Below, one piece after another: positions 5,077 to 5,686 of a stretch of 5,686 bases of DNA. The stretch is from Gammaproteobacteria bacterium (lineage in GTDB: Bacteria > Pseudomonadota > Gammaproteobacteria > SZUA-140), in contig JALSHQ010000050.1 in the NCBI GenBank assembly GCA_026982145.1, forward strand, positions 1-5,686. The letters run 5' to 3'. The position numbers were made by a program, and so were the translations under genes. Position 1 is the first letter of the stretch, and every line of letters begins with the position of its first letter. The notes beneath the pieces are model-generated. The model was not told the origin of the DNA and made no database searches. It worked only from the letters and a program-made list of their open reading frames with translations.

Positions 5077-5686
5077 ATGATTAATTCACTGATCCGCTTC
5101 GCTTTGGTGCAGCGACTGATGATGTTGCTGATTGCGCTGGCACTGGCCGGTGCCGGTGTCTGGGCTTTTAAAACGCTCCCCATTGATGCCTTTCCCGAGA
5201 TTTCTTCCCCACAGGTGCAGGTGATCATCAAAGCGCCGGGGCTCTCACCCACAGAGGTGGAGAGCCGCATTACTTTTCCTGTCGAAGTTGAAATGCAAGG
5301 CATCCCTCGCCAGACGGTGCTGCGCTCCACCACTAAATATGCGCTGAGCATTATCGTGATCGATTTTGAAGACGGCACTGATATTTACTGGGCGCGCCAG
5401 CAGGTCACCGAGCGCCTCAGTCAGGTGTGGGCAGATCTACCGCCCGGCGTGGAAGGTGGCCTTGGCCCCATTACTACGCCGCTGGGCGAAGGTTATATGT
5501 ATCGCGTTGAAGGCGAAGCCTACGACAATCAGGAGCTACGCCGAATTCAGGACTGGGTGATCCGCCCTCGCCTGCGTGGCGTTGCCGGGGTAGCCGAGGT
5601 CAATTCGTTAGGCGGTGAGGTTAAGGTGTATGAAGTGGTTGCAGATCCGGTGGCGCTCTCATCCTATGGGTTGGGCATCGATGACC
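5077..5686 (+). CDS. czcA: HME-family RND efflux pump, N-terminal 203 residues (CzcA-like, cut by window end)
   Basis: This is the inner-membrane, proton-driven pump of the efflux system. Only about one fifth of the usual length of around 1,000-1,050 residues is present, because the window ends. The start ATG follows AGGGAGG (5060-5066). The first membrane segment is at about 14-33, followed by the RND hallmark LPIDAFPEISSPQVQV (34-49) and APGLSPTEVESRITFPVEVE (53-72). The start of the porter domain comes next: GIPRQTVLRSTTKYALS (75-91), DFEDGTDIYWARQQVTERL (101-119), PITTPLGEGYMY and VAGVAEVNSLGG. The DIYWARQQV stretch is characteristic of heavy-metal pumps rather than drug pumps of the AcrB type. 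The TM4 residues that tell divalent (Zn/Co/Cd/Ni) from monovalent (Cu/Ag) pumps lie beyond the end, so the substrate is open. No frameshift is seen. Confidence 0.9.
   Translation, partial: MINSLIRFALVQRLMMLLIALALAGAGVWAFKTLPIDAFPEISSPQVQVIIKAPGLSPTEVESRITFPVEVEMQGIPRQTVLRSTTKYALSIIVIDFEDGTDIYWARQQVTERLSQVWADLPPGVEGGLGPITTPLGEGYMYRVEGEAYDNQELRRIQDWVIRPRLRGVAGVAEVNSLGGEVKVYEVVADPVALSSYGLGIDD

Noticed and set aside
5058..5378. Antisense open frame opposite the start of the pump gene
   Set aside because: The + strand encodes clear RND motifs throughout this stretch, and the antisense product shows no domain features.

Overview
The window looks like a chromosomal or accessory heavy-metal-handling locus from a Gram-negative bacterium. 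A beta-barrel outer-membrane protein end, several Sec signal peptides and a tripartite RND efflux system all require two membranes. Codon use is mixed and GC looks close to 50%. A marine or environmental gammaproteobacterium is my guess, and I cannot name a genus. All genes are on the + strand, in two transcription units.

Unit 1 (start of window to about 2500) holds four closely packed genes. They are the C-terminal end of an outer-membrane beta-barrel protein (2-307), a periplasmic DUF4198/NikK-like protein (328-1134), a small inner-membrane protein with a Met/Asp/His-rich periplasmic loop (1140-1805), and an exported protein with a His-containing mature N-terminus and a possible degenerate FMN_bind-like fold (1802-2404). 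Gaps are 20 bp, 5 bp and a 4-bp ATGA overlap, so this is almost certainly one operon. Its promoter lies upstream of the window. It ends in two perfect inverted repeats (2435-2460 and 2475-2493) that probably form the terminator. I see no ABC transporter genes, although DUF4198 proteins are best known beside NikMNQO-type nickel/cobalt importers.

The 276-bp intergenic region (2405-2680) contains the terminator hairpins and then a candidate activated promoter. This is a direct repeat TTTAAT-N5-TTTAAT (2583-2599), 10 bp before a -10-like TACGAT (2610-2615). A 7-bp hairpin followed by a T-rich run (2632-2665) sits just ahead of the ribosome binding site.

Unit 2 (2681 to the end of the window, continuing beyond it) is a heavy-metal efflux (HME) RND operon in the order outer-membrane factor (czcC-like), periplasmic adaptor (czcB-like), inner-membrane pump (czcA-like, only the first 203 residues present). 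The first two genes overlap by ATGA, and 3 bp separate the second and third. The pump would take metal from the periplasm or cytoplasm and expel it through the outer-membrane channel.

The working model is that unit 1 supplies periplasmic and inner-membrane metal-binding proteins whose metal is the same as, or linked to, the one exported by unit 2. The metal (Cu, Ni, Co, Zn or Cd) cannot be fixed from this window, because the selectivity residues of the pump lie past its end.
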